64,000 bases of DNA, taken from NCBI RefSeq assembly GCF_000317575.1, contig NC_019748.1:4794501-4858500 (forward strand). Direction: 5' to 3'. How positions within the stretch are numbered: the first letter of the stretch is position 1; the number at the start of each line of letters is the position of its first letter. The translations under genes and the position numbers were made by a program. Of the stretch, positions 18,385 through 27,724 are shown one piece after another. The DNA comes from Stanieria cyanosphaera PCC 7437 (GTDB lineage Bacteria > Cyanobacteriota > Cyanobacteriia > Cyanobacteriales > Xenococcaceae). The notes beneath the pieces were generated by a model that worked only from the letters and a program-made list of their open reading frames with translations, had not been told where the DNA came from and made no database searches.

Positions 18385-19278
18385 GTGACTACAAAACAAA
18401 TTTTTTTAACGGATAAAATTGAAAAACTAGCCTGGATTTGGCAGGGTCACTCGATTGAATACACTGTCATGGGACAAGGACAGCCTTTGTTGCTAATTCA
18501 TGGTTTTGGAGCTTCAATTGGACATTGGCAAAAGAATATTCCTGTTTTGGCAAAGCAAGGTTATCGAGTGTTTGCGATCGATCTTTTAGGTTTTGGTGGT
18601 TCAGCTAAACCATCTTTAAATTACACTTTAGAACTTTGGCAAAGTCAAATTAAAGATTTTTGGCAAACCCATATTAACGAACCGACGGTTTTTGTTGGGA
18701 ATTCAATTGGTGGTTTGATTAGTCTAATGCTGATTACTGAACATCCCGAAATAGCAGCAGGAGGAGTGTTAATTAATTGTGCAGGAGGATTAAATCACCG
18801 TCCTGATGAATTAAATTTCCCTTTACGATTAATCATGGGTACGTTTACTAAGTTGGTAAGTTCACCTGTGAGTGGGAAATTTATTTTTAATAATGTTCGT
18901 CAGAAAACTAGAATTCGCCGTACCTTATATCAAGTGTATCGCGATCGCACTGCGGTAACTGATGAGTTGGTCGAAATGCTTTATACTCCTTCTTGCGATC
19001 CTAATGCTCATCAAGTGTTTGCTTCGGTAATTACTGCGCCACCAGGGCCAAAACCTCAAGATTTATTACCTAAGTTGCAACATCCTTTATTAATTTTATG
19101 GGGTGAAAAAGATCCTTGGACACCTATTAAAGGCGCAAAAATTTATCAAGACCTCACTTCAACTAATTCTCAAGTAGAATTTCATGCTATTCCTAGTGCT
19201 GGTCATTGTCCTCATGATGAAAAACCGAAGGTAGTTAATCAATTAATCTTAAACTGGCTAGTTAAAATAGGACTTTAG
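18385..19278 (+). CDS. Alpha/beta-fold hydrolase
   Basis: A 297-residue alpha/beta hydrolase. The oxyanion strand LLLIHGFGASIGHW, the nucleophile elbow VGNSIGG, the acid near LILWGEKDPWTP and the catalytic His in SAGHCPHDEKP are all present. Cyanobacteria and plastids have several such enzymes with unknown or chlorophyll- or lipid-related substrates; sequence alone does not pick one. The start is GTG at 18385 (VTTKQIFL...); no ATG gives the N-terminal strand. A class I aldolase gene follows 102 bases later. Confidence 0.87.
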   Translation: MTTKQIFLTDKIEKLAWIWQGHSIEYTVMGQGQPLLLIHGFGASIGHWQKNIPVLAKQGYRVFAIDLLGFGGSAKPSLNYTLELWQSQIKDFWQTHINEPTVFVGNSIGGLISLMLITEHPEIAAGGVLINCAGGLNHRPDELNFPLRLIMGTFTKLVSSPVSGKFIFNNVRQKTRIRRTLYQVYRDRTAVTDELVEMLYTPSCDPNAHQVFASVITAPPGPKPQDLLPKLQHPLLILWGEKDPWTPIKGAKIYQDLTSTNSQVEFHAIPSAGHCPHDEKPKVVNQLILNWLVKIGL

Positions 19279-19380
19279 TTAAAATATTAAAACGAGAAAA
19301 CTATCTTGAGACAGAACTTAGATCATCAAAGTAATAGTCACAATAAAAGATAAGCAGCAATAACTAAATCACAAACTGCC

Positions 19381-20463
19381 ATGACTGTTACTTTTTCTCC
19401 ACAGAAATCCTTTCTCTCTTGGTTAGGTGATGAAGCAGAAGATTTATTAACCTATCAAGCTAAAATATCTCAAAATTTGCTTAATTTACCAGGAGCAGAT
19501 TTTGTAGATCGTGTGTTTGCCAATAGCGATCGCAATCCTCAAGTTCTTCGTAGTCTGCAACAACTTTATTCTACAGGTAGACTTGCCAATACTGGCTATC
19601 TTTCTATTCTTCCTGTCGATCAAGGCATCGAACATTCGGCAGCAGCTTCTTTTTCACCTAACCCTACTTATTTTGACCCAGAAAATATCGTTAAACTTGC
19701 TCTAGAAGCAGGGTGTAATGCCGTGGCTACTACCCTAGGTGTTTTGGGAATGGTGGCTCGTAAATACGCCCATCGTCTTCCTTTTATTGTCAAACTCAAT
19801 CACAATGAACTACTAACCTATCCCAATCAATACGATCAAATTATGTTTGCTTCAGTCGAACAAGCTTGGAATTTGGGGGCTGTGGCAGTCGGGGCGACAA
19901 TTTATTTTGGTTCACCAGAATCTACTCGACAAATACAAGAAGTCAGTCGTGCCTTTGCCCGCGCCCACGAATTAGGAATGGCTACTATTCTCTGGTGTTA
20001 TCTGCGTAATGATGTATTTAAACAAGACCAAGATTATCACGTCGCAGCCGATTTAACAGGACAAGCTAATCATTTGGGAGTGACAATTGAAGCTGATATT
20101 ATCAAACAAAAATTACCCGAATGTAACCGAGGTTATCAAGCAGTTGTTAAAGCGACGGGAAAAAAATACGGTAGAACTGACGAAAGAGTTTATAGTGAAT
20201 TAACCAGTGAACATCCTATCGATTTAACTCGCTATCAAGTCCTCAATTGTTATGCTGGACGCAGTGGTTTAATTAATTCTGGTGGTGCTACTGGTAAAAA
20301 TGATTTCGCGGAAGCGATACGGACAGCAGTAATTAATAAACGGGCTGGTGGTTGTGGTTTGATCTCTGGAAGAAAAACCTTCCAACGTCCTTTTGAAGAA
20401 GGAGTTCAATTATTTCATTTAATTCAGGATGTTTATTTATCTTCTGAAGTAACGGTTGCTTAA
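19381..20463 (+). CDS. Class I fructose-bisphosphate aldolase
   Basis: A 360-residue archaeal/DhnA-type class I aldolase of the kind found in cyanobacteria. Key parts: [50 protein letters not shown], and [11 protein letters not shown] followed by [13 protein letters not shown]; the Schiff-base lysine is probably in the NHNELL/VVKATG region. Such enzymes cleave fructose-1,6-bisphosphate in glycolysis and, in reverse, serve the Calvin cycle alongside the class II enzyme. Downstream lies an inverted repeat that may end the transcript. Confidence 0.88.
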   Translation: MTVTFSPQKSFLSWLGDEAEDLLTYQAKISQNLLNLPGADFVDRVFANSDRNPQVLRSLQQLYSTGRLANTGYLSILPVDQGIEHSAAASFSPNPTYFDPENIVKLALEAGCNAVATTLGVLGMVARKYAHRLPFIVKLNHNELLTYPNQYDQIMFASVEQAWNLGAVAVGATIYFGSPESTRQIQEVSRAFARAHELGMATILWCYLRNDVFKQDQDYHVAADLTGQANHLGVTIEADIIKQKLPECNRGYQAVVKATGKKYGRTDERVYSELTSEHPIDLTRYQVLNCYAGRSGLINSGGATGKNDFAEAIRTAVINKRAGGCGLISGRKTFQRPFEEGVQLFHLIQDVYLSSEVTVA

Positions 20464-20483
20464 AATGTAGGAAACAAAAACTA

Positions 20484-20702
20484 ATACCAATTTGATAAGT
20501 AATAGGTAATAAGTAATAAGTAAAAACTGACCTCTGACTTCCAAACATCGACCAAGTCTCTAGACTCTTTGCTAGAAACTTCAGGGTTTCGCTTTTGCTA
20601 ATTAGTTTGAGGCACGAAACCCAACCAAATCTTATTAATGTTGGGTTTCACTATCGTTCTACCCAACCTACCAAGTCTCTTGTTAATGCATGAAAATGGT
20701 AT
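20484..20702. repeat. Intergenic repeat with ATACCA ends and a GTTGGGTTTC hairpin
   Basis: The left edge ATACCAATTT and right edge AAAATGGTAT form an imperfect inverted repeat. Inside, GAAACCCAAC (20616-20625) pairs perfectly with GTTGGGTTTC (20640-20649), and GTTGGGT also pairs with ACCCAAC at 20661-20667. The hairpin has no T-run, so it is not a clear intrinsic terminator for the aldolase gene. Similar GTTGGGTTTCG sequences are common between cyanobacterial genes. Confidence 0.5.
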
Positions 20703-20713
20703 AACAACCAATT

Positions 20714-20760
20714 CCAATCGATAACTCTATCCGCGTTCATCTGCGTTTATCAGTGGACAT
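20714..20760 (+). repeat. GATAACT...CATCTGTG dispersed repeat, copy 2
   Basis: CCAATCGATAACTCTATCCG followed by CGTTCATCTGCGTTTATCAG and TGGACA. It matches the copies at 8061 and 29839. It overlaps the 3' end of the phosphopantetheinyl transferase gene and encodes its last residues. Confidence 0.7.
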
Positions 20761-21522
20761 AATTTTTCCTGCCTCCCAAAAACAAATTTTTGGTTGATTG
20801 TTATTAGATAAGGTTTGTTCCACAGCAACAGTAGCAATGTAATCAGAATCAGGGATAAAGTTCTCAATTAACCAATTCTGGGCAATTTTAGTATTGCCAT
20901 GAACTGATTGCAAACTGATGCTTTGATCTGATTTTATTAAAAACTCAATTTCAGCAAGAGAATCAACTAAACCTTCACCAGTTGCTTTAAGATAAGCTTC
21001 TTTAGCTGTCCAAAATTGCAAAAAAACTTGTTGTTGTAAATTGAGGTCACTATTAGTAATTAACTTATATTCTCGCTCGGAAAAAAATCTTTGAGCGAGT
21101 TTTTCTACATCAGAAATAGCTCGTAGATGTTCCAAGTCAATGCCAATTTTTTGATTAATACTAAACCCGTACAAAGCTAAATCTTGAGAATGAGAAAGAT
21201 TAAACTGTAGCCCAATTTTATTTAAATTTGCTGCTAATTGAGGCTTACCACGAGAACTATATTCAAACTCAATAAACTCGCTTTCAATCTGAAGATAAAA
21301 ACTAAGAATTTTTCTTAAATTACCTCTAGCAGCAATAAAACGGTTTTTAAGATGGGGAAAACGAAAACGATTAGCACGCGATCGCTCATCTTCAGAAAGA
21401 ATCTGTTCTAATTGTTTTATTTCTTCAGGCAATAAATTTAAATTAGCCCGCCAAATATGAATTTCATTAGTTGATAAACTTAAATTAGTTGGAGGAGTTG
21501 CCCAAACAGGTACTTTCATCAA
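20737..21522 (-). CDS. 4'-phosphopantetheinyl transferase (Sfp/HetI type)
   Basis: A 261-residue transferase that moves phosphopantetheine from CoA to a carrier-protein serine. The Mg-binding IGIDLEHLR and the FWTAKEAYLKATGEGL motif are both intact, and RGKPQLAANLN plus FNLSHSQDLALYG are typical of the two-lobed Sfp group. In cyanobacteria one such enzyme usually serves both fatty-acid and polyketide/peptide carriers. The last residues (MSTDKRR) are encoded inside a dispersed repeat. It lies 74 bases after cpeZ and may be read from the same promoter. Confidence 0.92.
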   Translation of the reverse strand: MMKVPVWATPPTNLSLSTNEIHIWRANLNLLPEEIKQLEQILSEDERSRANRFRFPHLKNRFIAARGNLRKILSFYLQIESEFIEFEYSSRGKPQLAANLNKIGLQFNLSHSQDLALYGFSINQKIGIDLEHLRAISDVEKLAQRFFSEREYKLITNSDLNLQQQVFLQFWTAKEAYLKATGEGLVDSLAEIEFLIKSDQSISLQSVHGNTKIAQNWLIENFIPDSDYIATVAVEQTLSNNNQPKICFWEAGKIMSTDKRR

Positions 21523-21596
21523 ATAATATTAAAATTTGACTTATATCTTTGGTAACTGATAACCGTTAAAGCCAATTCTAGAATGGCTATACTTAT

Positions 21597-22214
21597 TTAA
21601 CTATTAAATTTAATTACCTGTTCCAAACGAGATAAAGCACTAACAGCTAATTCTTTGACATAGGGGTCGACAGTTTGATCTTGAGATAAAGAAGATAAAA
21701 CATCTAAACCTCTAGGATCTCCTAAAGAACCTAAAGCATTAACAACTGCTACTTGTACCAAGAGATTCTCAGAAGCGATCGCAGCAGTCAAAATGTCAAA
21801 GGCTTGTTCTCCAAAGGTTTCGATCGCTCCTACACTAGATAGTTGTACCATCGGATTGGGGTCTTCTAGTGCTTGTTGCAAACTAGTTAAAATTTGACTG
21901 AGAAATCGTTCTTCTTCATCTTGATTGGAAATACTACTTAAAGCATTAATACAACTAGCTTTGGCTAAGGAATTGTCAGTTTGATTAAGTTCTTTTAATA
22001 AAGCGGGAACAGCATCTAAACCAATTAAATTAAGAGTTTTGACTACTGTACGTCGATAATCTGCATCTTCTGAATCTAAAACTTCTATTAATTGATTAAT
22101 AGTTTCTTCATTGTATTCTTCAACTATTTGCTGCATAATTCGTTCGCGAACTATGGGATTTTTATTTTTTAAATCGGGATATTTTTGATTAATAGACAAT
22201 TGATTGATCCTCAA
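21597..22214 (-). CDS. cpeZ: Phycoerythrin chromophore lyase subunit CpeZ
   Basis: A 205-residue HEAT-repeat protein (repeat units such as ALEDPNPMVQLSSVGAIETF and ALGSLGDPRGLDVL) of the E/F lyase clan. Its length and its position 25 bases after the 426-residue CpeY match the CpeY/CpeZ pair known from Fremyella. With CpeY it attaches phycoerythrobilin to a cysteine of phycoerythrin alpha, acting partly as a chaperone. CpcF- or PecF-type lyases are the main alternatives, but their partners are shorter than the neighbour here. Confidence 0.85.
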   Translation of the reverse strand: MRINQLSINQKYPDLKNKNPIVRERIMQQIVEEYNEETINQLIEVLDSEDADYRRTVVKTLNLIGLDAVPALLKELNQTDNSLAKASCINALSSISNQDEEERFLSQILTSLQQALEDPNPMVQLSSVGAIETFGEQAFDILTAAIASENLLVQVAVVNALGSLGDPRGLDVLSSLSQDQTVDPYVKELAVSALSRLEQVIKFNS

Positions 22215-22239
22215 TTAACTTTGTCTACAAAAACTGTAA

Positions 22240-23520
22240 TTAATTGTTAATGCTAGCTATTTGATTGGCTTTAGTTTTAATTAATAAGTCTGCATCTTCG
22301 GTAGCTACTTGGCAACTAGAATAATCTCCTAATTGTTCTAAGGCTAATAAACAAGCGTATTTAAGATCGAAAATAGAAGTAGTAAGAGCATTTTTTAGTA
22401 AAGGAATTGTTTCAGTAGCACCTAAATGTGCTATGGCGATCGCTGCTGCTGCCCGAGATTTTTGAAACTGGGGTTGATTGTTGTGTAAAGCTTCAATAAT
22501 AATTTCTTTGGCGGGTTGATATTGAAGCCAACCGAAGAGTTTAATGACATGATAATGCGCTCCATAATCATTATAAGCTTCGGCTTGATATGTTTCCATT
22601 AAGGCTTCGGGTGCTTCTTGAGGATATTCTTCTAGTAAAGTTTGACTAGCTAAATAACAACGTCCAAAATCAGTATGATAAAGTTCGCGAATGAGAAATT
22701 CTAAACTCGGTTTTTGGTCGTATTCATGTACCATTTCTAAGTCTTGAGGACGATCGCGTATGACTTGATCTAAACTAGGTTCAACTTGAGTAAAATTAAT
22801 TTCCCCCTCAGCTATTCCTTTCTCTGCTAACAATCTTATTCCCCGCAGACGAAACACGATGGAAACAGGACATTTAGCTATATCCTTAAGGGCAGGATAA
22901 TATTTGGCATCGATTAAATCTTGAATACAAGCGCGTCTAGCATTAACACTAGAATGTTGTAAAAACTCAACTACTCGCCCGATTTTACTATAATCGCCTG
23001 TTAAACGAGCCACAGTTGCGATCGCGGTACTGGCAGTTGGTTCATCTTCAGAATCGGTTAAGGATTGAATTTTAGCTAAGGCAGGTTGATAGTTAAATTT
23101 AGCTAAAGTTTGAATAATTAAACGGTAATTTTGTCCTGGTTTATCCAATAAATTAGCTATTTCTGCCAAAATAGAACGCTCCTCAGTTCCAATTTCCCCA
23201 ATTGCCCAGACAGCATTTTCGACAGTGTAAGCATCCTCATCAGCTAAACAAGCTTGAATAATAGGTAAAGCTTCTTTCGCTTTTAATCTGCCCAAACTCT
23301 CTACAGCTTTACGCCTAGCAATCCGATGATATAGTTCGGGATTAGGGTCTTGAATTGTTTCAATTAAAGCATTAATAGCGCGAGAAGTAGGAAAATTAAT
23401 CAAATGAGAAGCAGCCACATAACGCTCCGATTGATCTTCTAATTCAGCTAAAGGCTTTTTTAATAACGCGATCGCTTGGTCTTCGGTTAAATTAAATATA
23501 TTAAAAAATCTTTTGTCCAT
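22240..23520 (-). CDS. cpeY: Phycoerythrin bilin lyase subunit CpeY
   Basis: A 426-residue protein made of HEAT/PBS-lyase repeats, e.g. DPNPELYHRIARRKAVESLG, DEDAYTVENAVWAIGEIG and HLGATETIPLLKNAL, opening MDKRFFNIFNLTEDQAIALL. Length and the linked 205-residue partner fit CpeY, which attaches phycoerythrobilin to alpha-phycoerythrin (Cys82 in Fremyella). CpcE and PecE are about 260-280 residues, so they fit less well. No phycoerythrin structural genes are in the window. The upstream 320 bases hold the promoter, not identified. Confidence 0.85.
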   Translation of the reverse strand: MDKRFFNIFNLTEDQAIALLKKPLAELEDQSERYVAASHLINFPTSRAINALIETIQDPNPELYHRIARRKAVESLGRLKAKEALPIIQACLADEDAYTVENAVWAIGEIGTEERSILAEIANLLDKPGQNYRLIIQTLAKFNYQPALAKIQSLTDSEDEPTASTAIATVARLTGDYSKIGRVVEFLQHSSVNARRACIQDLIDAKYYPALKDIAKCPVSIVFRLRGIRLLAEKGIAEGEINFTQVEPSLDQVIRDRPQDLEMVHEYDQKPSLEFLIRELYHTDFGRCYLASQTLLEEYPQEAPEALMETYQAEAYNDYGAHYHVIKLFGWLQYQPAKEIIIEALHNNQPQFQKSRAAAAIAIAHLGATETIPLLKNALTTSIFDLKYACLLALEQLGDYSSCQVATEDADLLIKTKANQIASINN

Positions 23521-23840
23521 CGAGATTAAAATCTTGATTGCTTACTAGTAATTGAATAAATACCACAATCTCGCAGAGTTTCTAATCCAGTTCATTAATC
23601 ATAATATTTATCCTAAAATGTCACGAAACTGTGAAATAAATTCCCTTCTAAATTTAATTAGCTAAAATAATCCCATTAGCCAAAAGTCCCAAAAATTCTT
23701 TGATGTAAACCCTCGACAGAACTAACAAATTCCTTTAAACTAGGAAAATTTGGATATATCAATTTCTTTCATTTCGTGTTGCATCATAGACAACAAATTC
23801 TAAGATAATTATTAATTAAGCAAGTTAGACGGTTTGCCTC
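23521..23840. other. Divergent intergenic region cpeY/ilvB
   Basis: This 320-base gap must carry promoters for both divergent genes. No convincing -35/-10 pair, attenuator or leader peptide was found. One small dyad, TCAC-N6-GTGA at 23621-23634, could be an operator, but it is the inverse of the CRP-type half-site order and is weak evidence. Confidence 0.3.
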
Positions 23841-25700
23841 GTGGTTTCAATAAGCGTTCCTCAAAGCCCACACTCTACTAACATTCCCCAACGTCGTACT
23901 GGAGCTTATGCTCTGATTGATAGTCTCTGTCGTCACGGCGTTAAGCATATTTTTGGCTATCCTGGGGGTGCAATTCTACCTATCTACGACGAATTGTATC
24001 GTGCTGAAGCCAGGGGAGACATTCAGCATATCTTGGTCAGACACGAACAAGGTGCATCTCATGCAGCCGATGGTTATGCTCGTGCTACTGGTAAAATAGG
24101 TGTTTGCTTCGGTACTTCTGGGCCAGGTGCAACTAACCTGGTGACAGGGATTGCTACGGCGCACATGGACTCAATTCCTTTATTAGTTATAACTGGACAA
24201 GTCGCCCTTAGTGCGATTGGTACTGATGCCTTTCAAGAAACGGATATTTATGGCATTACCTTACCGATAGTTAAACATTCTTATGTGGTTCGGCAACCTC
24301 AAGATATGGCAAGAATTGTCGCAGAGGCTGTTCATATCGCCACAAGCGGTCGTCCGGGACCAGTATTGATTGATGTACCAAAAGATGTCGGTTTAGAAGA
24401 ATTTGATTATATTCCCGTTGAACCAGGACAGGTAAAATTACCAGGTTATCGTCCTACTGTCAAAGGTAATCCTCGTCAGATTAGTGCAGCTATCGAATTA
24501 ATTGAAGCAGCAGAAAAACCTTTACTGTACGTTGGTGGTGGTGCGATCGCAGCAGATGCCCATAGTCAAATTCAGGAATTAGCCGAACGTTTTCAAATCC
24601 CAGTTACTACAACTTTAATGGGAATTGGGTCTTTTGATGAACACCATCCTCTGGCACTGTCAATGTTGGGGATGCACGGTACTGCTTATGCTAACTTTGC
24701 TGTTAGTGAATGTGACTTGTTGATTGCAGTTGGGGCAAGATTTGATGACCGCGTAACAGGGAAATTAGATGAGTTTGCTTCCCGCGCTAAAGTAATTCAC
24801 ATCGATATTGATCCTGCCGAAGTAGGTAAAAACCGTACTCCCGAAGTACCCATTGTCGGTGATGTACGTCAGGTACTAGAACAAATTTTGCAGAGGGTTA
24901 GAGAATTAAATCTTCCTACTAACACTGAACAAACCAAAGCTTGGTTAGAAAGAATTAATCGTTGGCGTGAGGATTATCCTTTGGAAGTGCCTCGTCACAA
25001 AGATAGTTTATCTCCCCAAGAAGTAATTGTTGAGATTGGTAGTCAAGCACCCCATGCCTATTACACTACTGATGTTGGACAACACCAGATGTGGTCTGCA
25101 CAATTTTTGAAAAATGGCCCTCGTCGTTGGATTTCTAGCGCAGGTTTAGGCACAATGGGTTATGGAATGCCTGCTGCAATGGGAGCAAAAGTTGCCTTAC
25201 CTGATGAAGAAGTAATCTGTATTAGTGGTGATGCGAGTTTCCAGATGAATTTGCAAGAATTGGGAACTTTGGCGCAATACGGTATCAATGTCAAAACTGT
25301 AATTATTAACAACGGTTGGCAAGGCATGGTGCGTCAGTGGCAGCAAGCTTTCTACGGAGAACGTTATTCTTGTTCCAATATGGAAGTCGGAATGCCTGAC
25401 TTTGAAATCTTAGCTAAAGCTTATGGTATTAAAGGCATGGTAGTTCAAAACCGTGAGCAACTAAGGGATGCGATCGCAGAAATGATTGCCCATCAAGGAC
25501 CAGTTTTAGTTGATGTACGAGTTAGAAGAGATGAAAACTGTTATCCAATGGTTGCGCCTGGCAAGAGTAATGCTCAAATGCTTGGTTTACCTCAAAGAAA
25601 TAAATTAGACCAAGCGATCGAGTTAATTTACTGTAGTAATTGTGGAGCAAAAAATCCTGGTACTAATCATTTCTGTCCTGAATGTGGTACTAAGCTTTAA
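23841..25700 (+). CDS. ilvB: Acetolactate synthase large subunit with C-terminal zinc ribbon
   Basis: A 619-residue ThDP enzyme making acetolactate or acetohydroxybutyrate for Val, Leu and Ile. Visible: [16 protein letters not shown], the catalytic Glu in [16 protein letters not shown], the FAD/central domain [11 protein letters not shown], and the ThDP motif [18 protein letters not shown] with [15 protein letters not shown]. Unusual for the family as a whole, the end carries a four-Cys zinc ribbon (Cys598, 601, 612, 615: [20 protein letters not shown]). The start is GTG at 23841. The regulatory subunit ilvN is not in the window. A hairpin terminator follows. Confidence 0.95.
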   Translation: MVSISVPQSPHSTNIPQRRTGAYALIDSLCRHGVKHIFGYPGGAILPIYDELYRAEARGDIQHILVRHEQGASHAADGYARATGKIGVCFGTSGPGATNLVTGIATAHMDSIPLLVITGQVALSAIGTDAFQETDIYGITLPIVKHSYVVRQPQDMARIVAEAVHIATSGRPGPVLIDVPKDVGLEEFDYIPVEPGQVKLPGYRPTVKGNPRQISAAIELIEAAEKPLLYVGGGAIAADAHSQIQELAERFQIPVTTTLMGIGSFDEHHPLALSMLGMHGTAYANFAVSECDLLIAVGARFDDRVTGKLDEFASRAKVIHIDIDPAEVGKNRTPEVPIVGDVRQVLEQILQRVRELNLPTNTEQTKAWLERINRWREDYPLEVPRHKDSLSPQEVIVEIGSQAPHAYYTTDVGQHQMWSAQFLKNGPRRWISSAGLGTMGYGMPAAMGAKVALPDEEVICISGDASFQMNLQELGTLAQYGINVKTVIINNGWQGMVRQWQQAFYGERYSCSNMEVGMPDFEILAKAYGIKGMVVQNREQLRDAIAEMIAHQGPVLVDVRVRRDENCYPMVAPGKSNAQMLGLPQRNKLDQAIELIYCSNCGAKNPGTNHFCPECGTKL

Positions 25701-25731
25701 CAGTGACCAGTTATCAGTGACCAGTTATCAG
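25701..25731. repeat. Short tandem repeat CAGTGACCAGTTAT
   Basis: Two tandem copies of CAGTGACCAGTTAT and part of a third directly follow the ilvB stop. The unit is related to the TGGTAACTGGTCACTG-type repeats found in many gaps of the window (8023, 18288, 33021, 36517, 45838, 53318). Confidence 0.7.
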
Positions 25732-25767
25732 TAAGGATGTAGTTTGTTGCTACGTCCTTATTTATTT
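25732..25767 (+). terminator. Intrinsic terminator-like hairpin after ilvB
   Basis: TAAGGATGTAG (25732-25742) pairs with CTACGTCCTTA (25750-25760), with one G-T wobble across a seven-base loop. It is followed by the T-rich TTTATTT. Position directly after ilvB supports a terminator role. Confidence 0.6.
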
Positions 25768-25968
25768 GGTGCAGTTGTTTATGAGTTAGTTAGCATCTAA
25801 TTTGTGGGTTCAAATGAGAAAAAGGTAAAAGTTCAGAAAAATTCTGAATATAAAATTTAAATGGGCAATAGCTTGAACCTGTTTATTTAAAGATTAACCT
25901 TCTCTCAAATGCAGTAAAAGAACCAAGAAACACAGATAATGACAGTGGAGTTTTTGTGACTACAGCTT

Positions 25969-26808
25969 ATGAAAATTGGGATTGTTGGTTTGGGTTTGAT
26001 TGGTGGTTCTTTGGGGATAGATTTACGAACTCAAGGACATCAGATTTTAGGAGTATCTAGAAAGGAAACTACTTGTTTGATTGCCGTAGAAAAAGGTGTT
26101 GTCGACCAAGCTAGTACAGATTTGAAACTTTTATCTCAAGCAGAAATCATTTTTGTATGTACACCAATCGCTACAATCATCTCTACTGTCAAAGAACTTA
26201 TTCCTTATCTTAATCCCAATGCGGTCGTTACTGATGTTGGTTCTGTCAAAGGTGCGATCGCAAAACCTTGTTCTCAGTTATGGTCTAATTTTGTTGGTGG
26301 ACATCCTATGGCAGGAACAAGCGAACAGGGAATTGATGCAGCAGTAGCTAATTTGTTTGAAGGGGCAGCTTATGTTTTTACTCCTACCGCCCAAACTAGA
26401 GCAACCGCAGTAGAAAAATTAACCCAAATTGCTCAATCTCTGGGAGCAAATACTTATATCTGTTCTCCCGAAGAACATGACCGCGCTGTTGCTTTAATTT
26501 CTCATTTACCTGTGATGATCAGTACTAGTTTGATTGCTGCTTGTTTAGGGGAAGAGGAGGTAAAAGTATTAGAATTAGCTCAACAATTAGCAAGTTCTGG
26601 TTTTCGTGATACCAGTCGAGTTGGTGGTGGTAATCCTGAATTGGGTCTGATGATGGCACAATATAATCGTTTAGAATTACTGCGATCGCTTTATCAGTAT
26701 CGTCATAGTTTAGACGGAATAATTAAAATCATTGAACAAGAAAATTGGGAAAATTTAGAGCAAATTTTGGCAACGAATCAACAAACTAGACCTCAATTTT
26801 TGAATTAA
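25969..26808 (+). CDS. tyrA: Prephenate/arogenate dehydrogenase
   Basis: A 279-residue TyrA-type dehydrogenase of tyrosine synthesis; the length equals that of the cyanobacterial arogenate-specific, NADP-dependent enzyme. The Rossmann motif IVGLGLIGGSLG opens the protein, followed by VCTPI, VVTDVGSVKG, FVGGHPMAGTSEQG and the substrate-site HDRAVALISHLPVMIS with the catalytic His. There is no chorismate mutase or ACT domain. Arogenate specificity is inferred from the lineage. ATG at 25969 is preferred; the upstream GTG is in another frame. Confidence 0.93.
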   Translation: MKIGIVGLGLIGGSLGIDLRTQGHQILGVSRKETTCLIAVEKGVVDQASTDLKLLSQAEIIFVCTPIATIISTVKELIPYLNPNAVVTDVGSVKGAIAKPCSQLWSNFVGGHPMAGTSEQGIDAAVANLFEGAAYVFTPTAQTRATAVEKLTQIAQSLGANTYICSPEEHDRAVALISHLPVMISTSLIAACLGEEEVKVLELAQQLASSGFRDTSRVGGGNPELGLMMAQYNRLELLRSLYQYRHSLDGIIKIIEQENWENLEQILATNQQTRPQFLN

Positions 26809-26905
26809 GCTAGCAAATTTTAGTAAATTAGTTTATAAAAAAAAATCCGTATATTTGCAATTTATTTGTTTAAAATAAAAATGATAATTAAGAGAAAATC
26901 TAATT

Positions 26906-27709
26906 TTGATGCTTTTACTCAGGAAAAAGATTGCTCTTTATTTTGATAAGGTTGAAACTACTACAGGGTTAGTAATCAATCTACTTATTTTGGGATTAAT
27001 TTTACTTTCTTCATTAATTTTTATTCTTGAAACTTATCCTCTTGCTCCTAACATCATAGTTAAGTTGGATTGGTTAGATACAATTATTTTAATTATTTTC
27101 ACTATTGAATATATTTTACGGTTCTGGACTGCTGAAAATCGCTATAAATTTTTCTTCAGTTTTTTTTCTTTAATAGATTTTATTTCTATTTTACCTTTAT
27201 TGATAGAATGGATAGATTTTAGATTTTTTCGTATTTTTAGATGGTTCAGAATTATTAGAATTATTCGTTTTTGGCATATAGGTTTTAAAATACTAGGTAT
27301 CAAAGCTGAAGATAATGTTATTTATACTCGGATTTTTCTAACTGTTTTTTGTTTACTTTTTGTATATGCTGGTTTAATTTATCAAATAGAACACCAAGTT
27401 AATAGTGGCAGTTTCAAAAACTTTTTTGATGCTTTTTATTTTGTGGTTGTTACAATGACAACTGTAGGTTATGGTGATGTAACTCCGTTATCAGATTCGG
27501 GAAAAGCTGTAACTTTACTAATGATTTTAACAGGAGTCTTATTGATTCCTTGGCAATTTGGTGAATTAATCAAGCAACTACTCAAAAATAAAAATTTGGT
27601 AGAAAATGAATGTTCTGAATGTGGATTATATCAACATGATTCTGATGCAATTTTTTGTAAGAGATGTGGAACTATTTTGAAAAAATCAACAGAAATTATC
27701 AATAATTAA
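26906..27709 (+). CDS. Voltage-gated-type potassium channel with C-terminal zinc ribbon
   Basis: A 267-residue six-helix cation channel. An S4-like basic helix (RFFRIFRWFRIIRIIRFWH) precedes a pore loop with the K+ selectivity filter TMTTVGYGDVTP. The end carries a zinc ribbon (Cys236, 239, 251, 254 in CSECGLYQHDSDAIFCKRCG). It should conduct K+ across the plasma membrane; the zinc ribbon may be a cytoplasmic gating or assembly tail. Two small genes follow at 15- and 24-base spacing, suggesting one transcript. ATG 26906 rather than the next codon's variants fits the short N-terminus. Confidence 0.9.
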   Translation: MMLLLRKKIALYFDKVETTTGLVINLLILGLILLSSLIFILETYPLAPNIIVKLDWLDTIILIIFTIEYILRFWTAENRYKFFFSFFSLIDFISILPLLIEWIDFRFFRIFRWFRIIRIIRFWHIGFKILGIKAEDNVIYTRIFLTVFCLLFVYAGLIYQIEHQVNSGSFKNFFDAFYFVVVTMTTVGYGDVTPLSDSGKAVTLLMILTGVLLIPWQFGELIKQLLKNKNLVENECSECGLYQHDSDAIFCKRCGTILKKSTEIINN

Positions 27710-27724
27710 AATTAGGGGCAAATT

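Noticed and set aside
20616-20667. Intrinsic terminator of the aldolase gene
   Set aside because: The hairpin is strong but no T-run follows, and the same sequence type is a widespread repeat; I list it only as part of a repeat.
23621-23634. A CRP-type operator in front of cpeY or ilvB
   Set aside because: The half-sites are in the reverse order (TCAC-N6-GTGA rather than TGTGA-N6-TCACA), so it does not fit that regulator.
25800-25820. A tRNA because of GGGTTCAAATG
   Set aside because: The T-arm consensus continues GGTTCAAATCC and no acceptor, D or anticodon stem can be folded around it.
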